64,000 bases of DNA from Sulfurimonas hongkongensis (GTDB lineage Bacteria; Campylobacterota; Campylobacteria; Campylobacterales; Sulfurimonadaceae), in assembly GCF_000445475.1 (NCBI RefSeq), contig NZ_AUPZ01000009.1, positions 1 to 64,000 on the forward strand, given 5' to 3'. The translations under genes and the position numbers were made by a program. How positions within the stretch are numbered: position 1 is the first letter of the stretch; every line of letters starts with the position of its first letter. The notes under the pieces were generated by a model. It saw only the letters and a list, made by a program, of their open reading frames with translations. It ran no database searches and was not told where the DNA came from. Shown piece after piece: positions 45,157 to 54,691 of the stretch.

Positions 45157-47076
45157 ATGTTAAACAAACTACTAAAATACTTCTTACTCCTAATATCCAT
45201 ATTTTTTATAGGAAGGTTACTCTTATTTATTATTTATTTTAACAGCTTTAAAAACAGCGGTGTCGATTATTGGATGACATTTATCTATGGATTGAGAATG
45301 GATACTATTTCTGCATCTATTCTTTTAGTTATCCCTTTGCTTTTTTTATCCTTTTCTCCCGCAAAATTTAAAAAAACAGTTAACACTCTTTTAAAATACT
45401 ACTTTTTAGTGGTTTTTTCGCTCGCTATTTATATAGAAAATGCAACTTTTGCATTTGTAGCACAATATGACGTACGTCCAAACTATCTTTTTGTCGAGTA
45501 TCTTATATATCCACGGGAAGTCTTTGCCATGATATTTGCGGATTATAAAGCAGAACTATCTATTGCCCTTATCATGATTGGAGCATTTATTTATTTTTAT
45601 CTAAAATTTGCAAAGGATGATTTTTTAAAGGTGTTTGATACCCACTATATAAAGAGAGTTGCTTTGTTTTTACCTATATTATTGCTTCTTTTTATCGGCG
45701 TTCGTTCATCTTTTGGTCATAGGCCAGCCAATATATCAGATGCTATGTACTCTACAAACAGAATGGTAAACGAGATAACAAAAAACTCACTTCATAGTAT
45801 AGGTTATGCTATTTACAGCAATCTTGTACATGAAGGCGGTGAAGTAAAACAGTATGGAAAAATGGATATAAAAGAAGCTTTGGCACGAGTTAAAAAAAGA
45901 CTAAACATTAAATCAAATGATAAAGAGTCAATCTTTTCAAGAGTTGAGAAAAGTCACTTTAAAAGTGATAGTCCTAAAAATCTAGTTATTTTCGTGCAAG
46001 AGAGCTTAGGCTACCAGTTTGTAGGTGCTGTAGGAGGCGAAGATGGGATAACTCCAAACTTTAACAGATTAAGCAAAGAAGCGATACTTTTTAAAGACCT
46101 ATACTCAAACGGGACTAGAAGTGTTAGAGGGTTAGCAGCTCTAAGTGCAGGTAATCTTGCAGTTCCAGGGGTAGGAATATTAAAAAGAAACAGATCGCAG
46201 AGAAACTTTTTTACCATAGCATCAGCTCTTAAGCCTTTTGGATATCATACCTCCTTTATTTACGGTGGAGAGAGTAGATTTGATAACATGCGTGGTTGGT
46301 ATAGCGGAAACGGATTTAACAAAATCATAGATCAACCCCAATTTGACAACCCTACTTTCGTCGCTTCTTGGGGAGTTTGCGATGAAGACTTAGTAGTTAA
46401 GGCAAATGAAGAGTTTAAAAAAATGTATGCAAAAAATCAAAAATTTGCTACTGTCATGTTTTCACAATCAAACCACTCTCCTTTTGACTTTCCGTATGAG
46501 AAGATTAAACTTATAAAAGATGTTAAACCAAATAGTGTTAAAAATGCTATAAAATATGCAGACTATGCTATCGGTCGTTTTTTTGAGCTTGCTAAAAAAG
46601 AACCTTATTATAAAGATACCATCTTTGTAGTAGTAGCAGATCACAATGTAAAGGTCTATGGAGACGACATGGTACCAGTTGATATGTTTCATATTCCCGC
46701 TATTATAATAGGAGATGGAGTTAAGCCTATGGTTTATGATAAAATTGCTTCTCAGCCTGATGTCTTAGCAACTGCACTTGATTTAATAGGTCTTGATCTA
46801 AAGTATCCCATCATGGGTCACTCTGTATTTAGCGACAAAAAACAAAATATCTCCTTGATGCAGTTTCATTCATCGTATGCTCTAAGGGTTGATGATAAAG
46901 TTGCGGTTGTCAGACCCGGCCAAAAACCGCTCACCTTTTTATATAAAAAACCAATAACATATCTAGATAAAAGCAATCACCTAACTCCTATAGTTCAAGA
47001 TAAAGAGTTACAAAGAGATGCTCTAGCTTTTGTTATAACATTAGATCACATATACAACAAAAAATTATATAAATAG
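45157..47076 (+). CDS. LTA synthase family sulfatase-fold membrane protein (paralogue 2)
   Basis: A 639-residue homologue of the divergent gene at 42888. It has five N-terminal membrane helices and a periplasmic sulfatase fold with QESLGYQF (about 281), GTRSVRGLAA (about 323) and VADHN (about 496). Catalytic Thr and metal ligands are kept, so both copies should be active. Their separate substrate use is unknown. It lies 10 bases upstream of a two-component system and is probably in one operon with it. Confidence 0.88.
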   Translation: MLNKLLKYFLLLISIFFIGRLLLFIIYFNSFKNSGVDYWMTFIYGLRMDTISASILLVIPLLFLSFSPAKFKKTVNTLLKYYFLVVFSLAIYIENATFAFVAQYDVRPNYLFVEYLIYPREVFAMIFADYKAELSIALIMIGAFIYFYLKFAKDDFLKVFDTHYIKRVALFLPILLLLFIGVRSSFGHRPANISDAMYSTNRMVNEITKNSLHSIGYAIYSNLVHEGGEVKQYGKMDIKEALARVKKRLNIKSNDKESIFSRVEKSHFKSDSPKNLVIFVQESLGYQFVGAVGGEDGITPNFNRLSKEAILFKDLYSNGTRSVRGLAALSAGNLAVPGVGILKRNRSQRNFFTIASALKPFGYHTSFIYGGESRFDNMRGWYSGNGFNKIIDQPQFDNPTFVASWGVCDEDLVVKANEEFKKMYAKNQKFATVMFSQSNHSPFDFPYEKIKLIKDVKPNSVKNAIKYADYAIGRFFELAKKEPYYKDTIFVVVADHNVKVYGDDMVPVDMFHIPAIIIGDGVKPMVYDKIASQPDVLATALDLIGLDLKYPIMGHSVFSDKKQNISLMQFHSSYALRVDDKVAVVRPGQKPLTFLYKKPITYLDKSNHLTPIVQDKELQRDALAFVITLDHIYNKKLYK

Positions 47077-47086
47077 AGGAAGAGTT

Positions 47087-47761
47087 ATGCGTATTCTAGT
47101 TGTAGAAGATGATGAAAAAATAGCCTCTTTTGTAAAAAAAGGTTTACAAGAAGAGTCCTACAGTGTGGATGTTACAGAAAATGGATATGAAGCCATATAT
47201 ATGATCGAAACAAATCATTATGATATTGTTCTGCTAGATCTAATGATTCAAGGTCTCAATGGAATGGATGTTTGCAAAAATATCAGAGCTAAAAATATAG
47301 CAGTTCCCATTATTATGCTTACTGCTAGAGATGAGTTAAAGGATAAGATCAAAGGTCTTGATATGGGTGCAAATGACTATCTCACAAAGCCTTTTGCATT
47401 TGAAGAGTTGCTTGCTCGAATCCGTGTTAAATTAAGAAGTCCATCAACCACTTCAAGTACTATAACTATAGCTGATTTGACTATAGATACGGCAAGGCGA
47501 GAGGTTAAGCGAGCTAATAAAAAAATTAGTCTTACTGCCAAAGAGTATGCCTTGCTTGAATTTTTAGCAAGAAACAGTAAAAAACTACTAACAGAGACTA
47601 TTATAAAAGAGAACTTAAGTGACATGACACAAGGGAGCATGAGCAATATAATAAATGTTTACATCTATAGACTGCGTAACAAAATAGACAAAGATTATAC
47701 CTTAAAGCTTATACACACTGTTCGCGGTTTAGGCTATATACTTAGTGATGAAGATGTTTAA
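47087..47761 (+). CDS. OmpR-family response regulator
   Basis: A 224-residue regulator. The receiver domain (1-115) has the acidic pair EDDE, the phospho-acceptor Asp in LLDLMIQG (about residue 51), Thr in MLTARD and the Lys of LTKPF. The winged-helix DNA-binding domain (about 128-222) ends in LIHTVRGLGYIL. GAGGAAGAGTT precedes the ATG. It is followed by its kinase and preceded by an LTA-synthase-like gene, which points to control of envelope modification. Confidence 0.93.
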   Translation: MRILVVEDDEKIASFVKKGLQEESYSVDVTENGYEAIYMIETNHYDIVLLDLMIQGLNGMDVCKNIRAKNIAVPIIMLTARDELKDKIKGLDMGANDYLTKPFAFEELLARIRVKLRSPSTTSSTITIADLTIDTARREVKRANKKISLTAKEYALLEFLARNSKKLLTETIIKENLSDMTQGSMSNIINVYIYRLRNKIDKDYTLKLIHTVRGLGYILSDEDV

Positions 47762-49181
47762 GAGTTTAAAATTAAAACTACTCTTTTTCTTTTTTATCAT
47801 AAATGTAATACTTTTATCTATTTATGGCGCATTTATCTACAACACTGCAAAAAAAGGTGTTTTAAACACAACAGATACAGAGCTTAAAATGATGACTATA
47901 GATGTCATACCAGACTTTATTAGAGGTGATTTTAAAAATGCAAAGGATGTAGCAGATGAGCTCATAGGTGAGTTTTGGATCGAACCACTCTTTGCAAAAA
48001 TCATCTACTACAACAAAAAGAATAAAAAGATAGAGCGTGAAACATTCTCCTCTAAAAAACATGAATGGCTTTTTAATGTACCTCTAAATGAAAAAGGGTA
48101 TATAGGCAGCATCTACTATTTTAACAAAGAGAGCTATCGTATTAGTTCTATGTTGATTTTTGACAAAGCAGATACTAAAATTTTTATTCAACTTGCCCTG
48201 CAAAAAGACATGAACTCACTATATTTAAAACAACTTTTTATCGGGCTAATAATCGCAACGCCGATTCTTTTAGTTGTGTTTTTAATTATCGCAAGCATGT
48301 TGATAAACAGAACACTCTCCCCTGTAAAGGAGGTTATCTCCTCTGTTAAATCAATCTCAGCGAACAATCTCTCTAGTAGGATTAGCACAAATGGGGTTCC
48401 AAGTGAAATCAAAGATTTAGTAGCAACTTTCAATCAACTTTTAAACGATCTTGAAGTGTCATTTAACAAGATAACTGACTTTAGTAACAACGCTTCACAT
48501 GAGCTTAAAACGCCTCTAACAGTTATACGTGGGGAGATTGAAGTAGCGCTAAAGCAAGATAGAAGGCCTGAGGAGTACAAAGAAGTTTTAAAAGATATTT
48601 TACAAGAGAGTATAAGTATACAAAAAATGATTGAGCAGCTCTTTTTTCTTGCAAAAAAAGATATAACCGAGCTGAGCAACAATTTTAGTGAGCTATATTT
48701 AGATGAAATTTTAACAGATACTATTTTGCAGATAGAAAAATTTGCTTTAAATAAAAATATACATATAGAGATAAAAAAAATTATTCCCATAACAATTCAG
48801 GCAAACGAAACACTATTAAAAATTGCAATAAACAATATTACAAGAAATGCTATCCTCTATAGTAGTGCCAACTCTCACATTACTATATCCTTAGATAAAA
48901 ATATCAAAGAGTACTTACTCATAGTCGAAGATAGTGGGCAGGGGATAGCAAAAGAGGACTTAGAACATATTTTTGAGAGATTTTATAGAGCAGACAAAAC
49001 TCGCTCAAGAAAAGATGGAGGGAGAGGTCTGGGTCTCTCTATAGTAAAGATGATTTTAGATATCCACCGCTATAGTATAGAAATTAAGACTATTTTAAAT
49101 AGAGGTACAACCGTTATTGTAAAAATACCAAAATTAGATAAAACTACAAAACAGATTCCCAAAATCATCTCAAACTCCTAA
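47748..49181 (+). CDS. Sensor histidine kinase
   Basis: A membrane kinase of about 477 residues. Two membrane helices (about 9-30 and 162-185) flank a periplasmic sensor of about 130 residues with no known fold. HAMP follows (about 186-238), then HisKA with SHELKTPL (about 252) and the ATPase domain with N (NNITRNA), DSGQGI and GGRGLGLSI. Starts at 47745 (GTG), 47748 and 47754 (ATG) are all possible and overlap the regulator's end, so translation is coupled. Confidence 0.92.
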   Translation: MKMFKSLKLKLLFFFFIINVILLSIYGAFIYNTAKKGVLNTTDTELKMMTIDVIPDFIRGDFKNAKDVADELIGEFWIEPLFAKIIYYNKKNKKIERETFSSKKHEWLFNVPLNEKGYIGSIYYFNKESYRISSMLIFDKADTKIFIQLALQKDMNSLYLKQLFIGLIIATPILLVVFLIIASMLINRTLSPVKEVISSVKSISANNLSSRISTNGVPSEIKDLVATFNQLLNDLEVSFNKITDFSNNASHELKTPLTVIRGEIEVALKQDRRPEEYKEVLKDILQESISIQKMIEQLFFLAKKDITELSNNFSELYLDEILTDTILQIEKFALNKNIHIEIKKIIPITIQANETLLKIAINNITRNAILYSSANSHITISLDKNIKEYLLIVEDSGQGIAKEDLEHIFERFYRADKTRSRKDGGRGLGLSIVKMILDIHRYSIEIKTILNRGTTVIVKIPKLDKTTKQIPKIISNS

Positions 49182-49280
49182 TTTTGTATGTTTTATCCAA
49201 AATATACTAACAATAAAAAAAGAATTTCTACAATTTGTTGCAATTTGTCATAATTAATTTAATTTTTCGCTCTAAAAAGC

Positions 49281-49286
49281 TATAAT
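49281..49286 (+). promoter_or_regulatory. Candidate -10 box for the diguanylate cyclase gene
   Basis: AAGCTATAATCTAC lies 44 bases before the ATG at 49330, in an AT-rich stretch. Confidence 0.5.
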
Positions 49287-49329
49287 CTACTAGAATAACT
49301 AAAGTGCACAAAAAACAATAGGCTTTTAA

Positions 49330-50583
49330 ATGAAAAAGATTTTAGTAGTAGATGACAGCCAAACGTCTCTTGAGATGTTGAAAAAAGAGGTGCAAGAACA
49401 TTATGATATTCGACCTTACTATGCAAAAAACTACAAAGAGACTCTAAAGCTCTTAAATGAGCACCAAGGAAAATTCCATGCTTCTTTATTAAACTTGAGT
49501 CTTGTAGATGTAGCGCCACTAGAGTTGGTTGAGTTAACTAACTCTTATGAAATTCCATCAGTTGTTATTTTAGAGAGTGATGATAAGGAGATTAAAGAGT
49601 TACTTCTTGATAAAAATATTATCAATGTCATCTTTAAAAATGACACTGTAAGTATGAAGTTTGCCATTTTAGATATCTCAAGAACTCTTAAAAATTATGA
49701 TACTACAATTATGATCGTTGATGATTCAAAGATCTATAGAAACATCTTAAAAAACAGTCTAAAAAAGATAAAACTAAATATTGTTGAAGCAGAAGATGGA
49801 GATGAAGCTTTACAACTCTTAAGAAGTGATCAGCACCAGATATCTCTTATTTTAACAGATTATGAGATGCCAAATACGAATGGCTTAGAACTGACTTTTA
49901 AGCTAAGAGAGAAGTACACAAAAGATAGTCTTGGCATCATCGCAATTAGTGCTGTTGAAGACCAAAATGTGATTAGCAAGTTTTTAAAACTTGGAGCAAA
50001 TGACTTTATAAACAAACGATTTACCCACAATGAAATAGTGACTCGTGTAAACTCAAACCTAGAGCTATTAGATCTTTTTGCACGCATCAAAGAGATGGCT
50101 AACAAAGACTTTCTAACAGGCGCTTACAATAGACGTTACTTCTTTGAAGCTGGCAACTCCATCTACGCTAAAAACACAAGAAAAGAGTTACCTATGGCTG
50201 TAGCAATGCTTGATATTGACAAATTTAAAAATATAAACGATACTTACGGACATGATATAGGAGATATTGCGATAAAAGAAGTCAAAAAGATACTAGATAA
50301 AAATCTTAGAGTTTCTGACTTGATGGCTCGTTTTGGCGGGGAGGAATTTTGTATACTTCTTGAAGATATTTCACTTGAACATGTGGAGATGCTTTTTGAA
50401 AAAATCAGAAAAAAGTTTGAACAAAACGTCATAAAAGTTGAGTCAAAATTTATCTCCTATAGCGTCTCTATTGGCATATATTTTGGCTTATCTAAATCCT
50501 TAGAAGATATGATTAGACTCTCTGATGAGGCACTTTATGATGCAAAAGAGTCTGGAAGAAACCAAATTAAGATAAAACTATAA
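49330..50583 (+). CDS. Diguanylate cyclase with two receiver domains
   Basis: A 417-residue response regulator that makes c-di-GMP. The first receiver (1-115) keeps VVDDSQ but has Asn at the phospho-acceptor position (SLLNLSL), so it is probably a pseudo-receiver. The second (about 125-245) has VDDSK, LTDYEMP and the following Lys/Thr region, so it should be phosphorylated. The GGDEF domain (about 258-415) has FGGEEF and the inhibitory RVSD site just before it, so product feedback is expected. It is a single gene after the two-component pair. Confidence 0.92.
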   Translation: MKKILVVDDSQTSLEMLKKEVQEHYDIRPYYAKNYKETLKLLNEHQGKFHASLLNLSLVDVAPLELVELTNSYEIPSVVILESDDKEIKELLLDKNIINVIFKNDTVSMKFAILDISRTLKNYDTTIMIVDDSKIYRNILKNSLKKIKLNIVEAEDGDEALQLLRSDQHQISLILTDYEMPNTNGLELTFKLREKYTKDSLGIIAISAVEDQNVISKFLKLGANDFINKRFTHNEIVTRVNSNLELLDLFARIKEMANKDFLTGAYNRRYFFEAGNSIYAKNTRKELPMAVAMLDIDKFKNINDTYGHDIGDIAIKEVKKILDKNLRVSDLMARFGGEEFCILLEDISLEHVEMLFEKIRKKFEQNVIKVESKFISYSVSIGIYFGLSKSLEDMIRLSDEALYDAKESGRNQIKIKL

Positions 50584-50606
50584 AGATATTTAGCTAAAAT
50601 GGCGGG

Positions 50607-51884
50607 ATGGATTTATACTTAGAAAAATTTAATAACTCTATTAAAAATACACTTTTTAAAAAATTACCATCAGAGATGCAAGAGTTTATAAAGCAAAAAT
50701 CTCTAGTGCTAAGATTTTCACACCAAGAGATAAAGCAAATCATAGATATTGCAAGAGATCTAAATCTCTGGGATGAGGGAAGCATTATAGATATATTTCC
50801 CCAACATGACCAAAAAAGAGTAGTCTTTGCTCGGCTTAAAAAAGCCTATGATGAGATTAGATCTAAGCCAAACTCCTACAAGAACTTCAAGTTAAAAAAC
50901 ATACCACAAGAACAAAAGTTTACATTTGCTAAAGAGGCAAAAGAGGGTTTTGGACTTGGGCTTTGTCCTGTAGCATCGGAAAAGACAAGATGTTGCAATC
51001 TTTTAACACTTGATGCAGTTGAGAGTTGTGGTTTTGACTGCTCTTACTGTTCAATTCAGAGTTTTTACAACCAAAACACCATCACATTTGATAGTAACTT
51101 TAAAGATAAGCTTAAAAACTTAAAACTTGATGCAAATAAGACTTATCACATAGGAACAGGTCAAGCATCTGACTCGCTTATGTGGGGAAACCGTGAGGGT
51201 ATCTTAGACGCTCTTTTTAGTTTTGCAAGAGAGAACCCAAATGTTATCTTAGAGTTTAAAACAAAATCAGATAACATAAAATATTTTTTAGAAAATAGTG
51301 TCCCTAAAAATATCCTTTGCACTTGGTCACTAAATACTCCAACTATTATAGAAAATGAAGAGCATCTAAGCGCCTCACTGGATAAACGCATAAAAAGTGC
51401 AAGAACTTTGGCTGACAAGGGCATTAAAGTTGGTTTTCATTTTCATCCCATAGTACATTATGAGGGCTATCTTGATGAGTATAAAGAGGTATATAAAAGA
51501 CTTTTAAATGAGTTTAATGCACATGAAGTTGCACTTGTGAGTTTTGGAACTCTAACTTTTATAAAACCTGTTATAAAACAACTTCGAGAGCGAGATTTTA
51601 AAACCAAAATAACGCAAATGCCTCTTGTAGATGCGAGCGGGAAAGGCTCCTACCCAGAGACAATAAAAGTAGAGATGTTTAAACACGCTTATGAGAGTTT
51701 TGCTCCTTGGCACCCTAAGGGCACTTCTTTGGGGGCGCATAAGGATACTTTTTTTTACCTATGCATGGAATCTCATGAGATGTGGGCAAAGTGTTTTGGA
51801 TATGGGTACTCAACAAACAACGACTTTGAAAGAGCTATGCTAAGTGCTTATGCTAAAAAATTAGGAATGGACTTTTTAATTTGA
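50607..51884 (+). CDS. Spore photoproduct lyase-like radical SAM protein
   Basis: A 425-residue radical SAM enzyme. The cluster motif is CGFDCSYC (Cys141, 145, 148), with the C-x3-C-x2-C spacing. The family is that of spore photoproduct lyase (SPL), which reverses a thymine dimer in spores; this organism should not form spores, so the substrate is probably different or a general DNA lesion. A Cys pair at about 129-130 precedes the motif. It overlaps the downstream gene by 4 bases. Confidence 0.8.
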   Translation: MDLYLEKFNNSIKNTLFKKLPSEMQEFIKQKSLVLRFSHQEIKQIIDIARDLNLWDEGSIIDIFPQHDQKRVVFARLKKAYDEIRSKPNSYKNFKLKNIPQEQKFTFAKEAKEGFGLGLCPVASEKTRCCNLLTLDAVESCGFDCSYCSIQSFYNQNTITFDSNFKDKLKNLKLDANKTYHIGTGQASDSLMWGNREGILDALFSFARENPNVILEFKTKSDNIKYFLENSVPKNILCTWSLNTPTIIENEEHLSASLDKRIKSARTLADKGIKVGFHFHPIVHYEGYLDEYKEVYKRLLNEFNAHEVALVSFGTLTFIKPVIKQLRERDFKTKITQMPLVDASGKGSYPETIKVEMFKHAYESFAPWHPKGTSLGAHKDTFFYLCMESHEMWAKCFGYGYSTNNDFERAMLSAYAKKLGMDFLI

Positions 51885-52537
51885 AGTTTTTTAAAATCTT
51901 ACTATTTAGCTTTGCACTTTTTTCAACAAACATGCTACTTGCAAAAGAAACAAATCCTATATCAATTCAAGAGAAAAAAAAGAAGTTTTTTAAGACTTTA
52001 GTACCTGCTATAAATAGTATTTATATGGAGCTCTATGGAAATTATAAAAGAATAAAGAGAAATATAAAAAATCCAAAATATAAAAATTATATCTCAACTT
52101 TGAAAAAAGCTTATAAAGTAAAAACAGACAAAGATTTACTTAAAGCACTAAAACCTCATCCTAGAAGTATAGCTCTAGCTCAAGCTGCGGTAGAGAGTGC
52201 TTGGGGAACTTCAAAGTTTTACAAAGAGGCAAACAATGTTTTTGGTATCTGGTCATTTAATAAAAATGAACCTAGAATAGCTGCCTCACAAAAAAGAGGA
52301 AAAACAACTATTTGGCTTAAAAAGTATGCTTCTATCAGAGAGTCTGTAAAAGACTACTATAAAAACATTTCTCGCTCACATGCATTTGTAGAGTTTAGAG
52401 AGTTAAATATGAAAACAGATGACCCATATAAGCTTGTCAAAAAATTAACCCTTTACTCTGAGATGAAAGAGATATACACGCAAGAGTTAGCGGCAGTTAT
52501 AAAACATAACAAGCTATACAAATATGATAAGCCTTAA
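51881..52537 (+). CDS. Exported glucosaminidase (Bax-like)
   Basis: A 218-residue secreted peptidoglycan hydrolase. There is a signal peptide (1-21), then the glucosaminidase domain with AQAAVESAWGTSKFYKEANN (Glu of VES is the catalytic candidate) and FGIWSF. The start is TTG, overlapping the stop of the radical SAM gene (TTGA). Its stop overlaps the stop of the convergent Csd4 gene by 3 bases. It probably cleaves glycan strands. Confidence 0.85.
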   Translation: MKFFKILLFSFALFSTNMLLAKETNPISIQEKKKKFFKTLVPAINSIYMELYGNYKRIKRNIKNPKYKNYISTLKKAYKVKTDKDLLKALKPHPRSIALAQAAVESAWGTSKFYKEANNVFGIWSFNKNEPRIAASQKRGKTTIWLKKYASIRESVKDYYKNISRSHAFVEFRELNMKTDDPYKLVKKLTLYSEMKEIYTQELAAVIKHNKLYKYDKP

Positions 52538-53841
52538 TTTTTAAACCTAACTAAAACCATCCCCACAAACCTATCTTTGTTGTAGTATTCGACTCTATAA
52601 GTAGTGCCAGTTTTATCTATAGAAAAGCGTTTTTGAATTTGATGTTTTTTTATCTCTATGCCCGTCTCAATGCCACTTTTGTTTACATAACCTATAACAT
52701 TTACCCTGTAACCATTTGATTTATAAACTAAAAAGCTCTTATCTACTTCTAAAATCTTTCCAAACTTAGCGTCTATCTCTTTACCATCTACCTTGAATTT
52801 TACAATGTTATCATCTTTATCCATATCAAGATAGTCAGCATTTAGCTTTGAGAGCCTTCTATTTCCATACTGAATGACATAAGTGTTGCCATTTTTTATG
52901 ATGGTAAGGAGTGGATTGCTAGCCTTAAAGTCAACAACTCCATCCTTTTTTATAGGAAAGTAGTTTACAATATCTCTGATTTGTGCAAGTGGCAAGCTTA
53001 TCTTTTCTTCATATAGAGATATATGAATATCATTGTTTATAGCGCTATAAACTCCAGCAGAATCAAGTGTAAACTTCCTTTTAAACTCTATGCCCATCAC
53101 ATTCATATACTTCTCTAATGCTAAGAGATGATAATATACTCTTTGATGTGTAGGCAGACTTTTACTAGCTTCATTTCCAAAAGCGGCTTTTCCTTCATTA
53201 ATGGCGAAATATGTAAGAGTTTTCTCCATCTCCTTATCGCCCTCTTTTGTTCTAGTATTATGAACATGATATTTATGTTTATCTTTAATAAGATGATCAT
53301 TTACGTGTTTTACAACACTCGATGCAATGTCTTCAAGATTTGAGTAGATTTTTGTATCTATGTTTGACTGGTCTATGATGGAGCACTGTCCCCATCTGTG
53401 TGGTGAGTGCATATCATCTTCATAATTTTTTCTATAAAATCCACTTCCATCATGTAGGTTTACAACTAGTTTTACATTTTTATCTTTTATATAACTTTTT
53501 ATCCTCTGAATAGTTTCATACTCTGGGTCTTTTTGACAAAGTTCAGCAAATTTTCTATTCATATCTCCATGAGGACCTCTACTTCGTTTTATAATGCTAT
53601 AAAAGTTTAAATTAGGAACTACCCAAAGAGAACCTTTTGTTATCTCATAGTGAGTAGCTAGAAGTGATGCGGAGATAAACCCACCTGGCTCATCTCCTTG
53701 GATCCCACCAATAACAAGCAGAGTATTTGCGTCTTGTTCTCCTTTTTGAATAAGATCAAATTTAAAAAGATCTTGTGCACCTAAGAGAGAGCAAAAGAGA
53801 AAAATAGCAGTGCTAAATAACTTCAACATGCCAAGGTTCAA
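52534..53841 (-). CDS. csd4: Csd4/Pgp1-type peptidoglycan carboxypeptidase
   Basis: A periplasmic M14-like (M99) metallopeptidase of 435 residues, counterpart of Helicobacter Csd4 and Campylobacter Pgp1, which trim tripeptides to dipeptides and set helical shape. A signal peptide ends near residue 22. GGIQGDEPGG contains the unusual Gln and the Glu zinc ligands, and LHDGSGFY contains the His. The C-terminal half is an all-beta region (about 250-435). Its ATG overlaps the VanY-like gene upstream by 29 bases. Confidence 0.9.
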   Translation of the reverse strand: MNLGMLKLFSTAIFLFCSLLGAQDLFKFDLIQKGEQDANTLLVIGGIQGDEPGGFISASLLATHYEITKGSLWVVPNLNFYSIIKRSRGPHGDMNRKFAELCQKDPEYETIQRIKSYIKDKNVKLVVNLHDGSGFYRKNYEDDMHSPHRWGQCSIIDQSNIDTKIYSNLEDIASSVVKHVNDHLIKDKHKYHVHNTRTKEGDKEMEKTLTYFAINEGKAAFGNEASKSLPTHQRVYYHLLALEKYMNVMGIEFKRKFTLDSAGVYSAINNDIHISLYEEKISLPLAQIRDIVNYFPIKKDGVVDFKASNPLLTIIKNGNTYVIQYGNRRLSKLNADYLDMDKDDNIVKFKVDGKEIDAKFGKILEVDKSFLVYKSNGYRVNVIGYVNKSGIETGIEIKKHQIQKRFSIDKTGTTYRVEYYNKDRFVGMVLVRFKN

Positions 53842-54553
53842 ACCTTACTCCATCACTGTTATCTTTTTTATATCTCATGTTGATATATGGTAGTTCTATC
53901 ATCATCTTAAACTCTGTAGTTGTTGCAAACTCTTCTGTAAAGTTTTTATATCCCCATCCACGAAGACCTACATCAAAGTCGCTGATGGTATGGTAAGAGT
54001 AGGCTGGAGGTGCAATATCTATAGATGCCTTTGTTATATTTCCACCATTTCTTTTTAGTTTATTTACATAAAGGCTCAGCTGTTTTACAATATTTCTAAC
54101 CCCTGATGTAAGTATCAAAGAATCTCCTACATCTTCTAAAAGTTTGTCATAATCTTCTAAGGGTTTACCCTTAAAGAGATAGTGACCAGTGTAAGGAATC
54201 TTTACAACATCTTTTTTAGATACTTTGTTATTTAAATTTTTACAAGTTTTTGCCCCATAAAAACCATATGCCTTAGGCTCTTCATAAAAAAACTTCTCTA
54301 TCAAAGAGAGCTCATCATCTAAAAATGTACCAATAGTCGGATAGTTTCTAGCATAATAAAGTGCCTCATCAAAAGAGACTAAGTTAAAGTTTGCAAAACC
54401 TATATAACCTCTAAGTCTTGTAAATCTAGCATCTAGTCTCTTTAGAGTCTTGTGCTCTTGATAGGATAGAAAAATATCCTTGTTAGATTGAACAAACTCA
54501 TTAGCAAAAAGTGGTGATAAAGATAAAGTCGTTAAAAAAAGTCTTCTATTCAT
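53813..54553 (-). CDS. VanY-like M15 D-Ala-D-Ala carboxypeptidase
   Basis: A 246-residue periplasmic peptidase with signal peptide (1-17). Zinc-site motifs of M15B are visible: SYHTISDFD (His and Asp, about 195) and the C-terminal EPWHVEV (His). LTSGVRN at about 155 is also typical. It is co-transcribed with csd4 (29-base overlap), so both probably process peptidoglycan peptides in one pathway of cell-shape control. Confidence 0.85.
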   Translation of the reverse strand: MNRRLFLTTLSLSPLFANEFVQSNKDIFLSYQEHKTLKRLDARFTRLRGYIGFANFNLVSFDEALYYARNYPTIGTFLDDELSLIEKFFYEEPKAYGFYGAKTCKNLNNKVSKKDVVKIPYTGHYLFKGKPLEDYDKLLEDVGDSLILTSGVRNIVKQLSLYVNKLKRNGGNITKASIDIAPPAYSYHTISDFDVGLRGWGYKNFTEEFATTTEFKMMIELPYINMRYKKDNSDGVRFEPWHVEVI

Positions 54554-54691
54554 ACTCGCAATTATACCTTAGTTTTACAATTTGGCATTATATAAACTTA
54601 TCCTCTAATTATTTTAATGGTTTTTACATAACAAAGAAGATACAATCTCAAAATATTCTCAGCTAATTATCTAAACCACCAAGGACAAAAA

